NCBI RefSeq assembly: GCF_900018785.1
Contig: NZ_FCOY01000006.1
Location: 310,001-374,000 of the forward strand
DNA from: Xanthomonas massiliensis
GTDB taxonomy: Bacteria; Pseudomonadota; Gammaproteobacteria; Xanthomonadales; Xanthomonadaceae
Reading direction: 5' to 3'
DNA: 64,000 nucleotides
This document shows, piece after piece, positions 64,000 through 64,000 of this stretch (positions within the stretch are counted from its first letter, which is position 1; every line of letters starts with the position of its first letter). The position numbers were made by a program, and so were the translations under genes. The notes beneath the pieces are model-generated. The model had not been told where the DNA came from, did not search any database, and saw only the letters and a program-made list of their open reading frames with translations.

Positions 64000-64000
64000 G

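Overview
The window is about 70% G+C almost throughout, gene-dense, and reads as the chromosome of a gammaproteobacterium of the Xanthomonadaceae/Lysobacteraceae (Xanthomonas, Lysobacter, Luteimonas, Pseudoxanthomonas type). The evidence is the ilvC-ilvG-ilvM-ilvA-leuA order, three very large TonB-dependent receptors (two with the Oar-like N-terminal domain), the tolC/Pcm-like/TetR block beside waaA, and a DedA-PAP2-LssY fusion. No rRNA, tRNA, CRISPR array, insertion sequence or prophage was recognised. The genus call is an inference from gene content.

Layout. 1-7420: the end of malic enzyme maeB, a SotB-type exporter, then an envelope cluster (CHCC zinc-finger protein, GT4 glycosyltransferase, O-antigen ligase, LpxL-type acyltransferase, Kdo transferase waaA). 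7474-10375: tolC, a Pcm-like methyltransferase and a TetR regulator, divergent from a periplasmic-propeller diguanylate cyclase (10508-13480). 13503-23785: one long minus-strand branched-chain amino acid operon (leader peptide, ilvC, ilvG, ilvM, ilvA, leuA, a Tam-like methyltransferase, leuC, leuD, leuB), preceded by a transcription attenuator whose alternative stems and Ile/Leu/Val codon run are visible in the bases. 23972-27375: an ECF sigma factor translationally coupled to a membrane Ser/Thr kinase with TPRs. 27471-31760: an Oar-like TonB receptor and a repeat-bearing non-coding tract, both less G+C-rich than their surroundings. 31761-43202: housekeeping genes (ppa, adk, mpl, ClC channel, LON-domain protein, DedA-PAP2, HAD hydrolases, RIO-like kinase, SDR, argD).

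43275-61480 is the most unusual part. A MalT/LuxR-type (LAL) regulator at 50624-53362 lies among three plus-strand units: a TonB receptor (44094); a possible Tat-exported flavin amine/amino acid oxidoreductase with cytochrome c, an exported RidA and azurin (47395-50556); and an Oar-like TonB receptor with a lipoprotein M19 dipeptidase and an M14 peptidase (55167-61480). All three promoters carry the same direct repeat, CCYACCCGY twice with a start-to-start spacing of exactly 19 bp, with a -10-like hexamer 38-40 bp downstream of the second copy. I infer one regulon for uptake, hydrolysis and periplasmic oxidation of a peptide or amine, with imines removed by RidA and electrons leaving through cytochrome c and azurin. 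hemL sits between the units and is probably a resident housekeeping gene.

61549-64000 holds rubredoxin, a NYN/LOTUS protein, a SirB1-family protein, a DUF192 lipoprotein and the 3' end of an unidentified gene.
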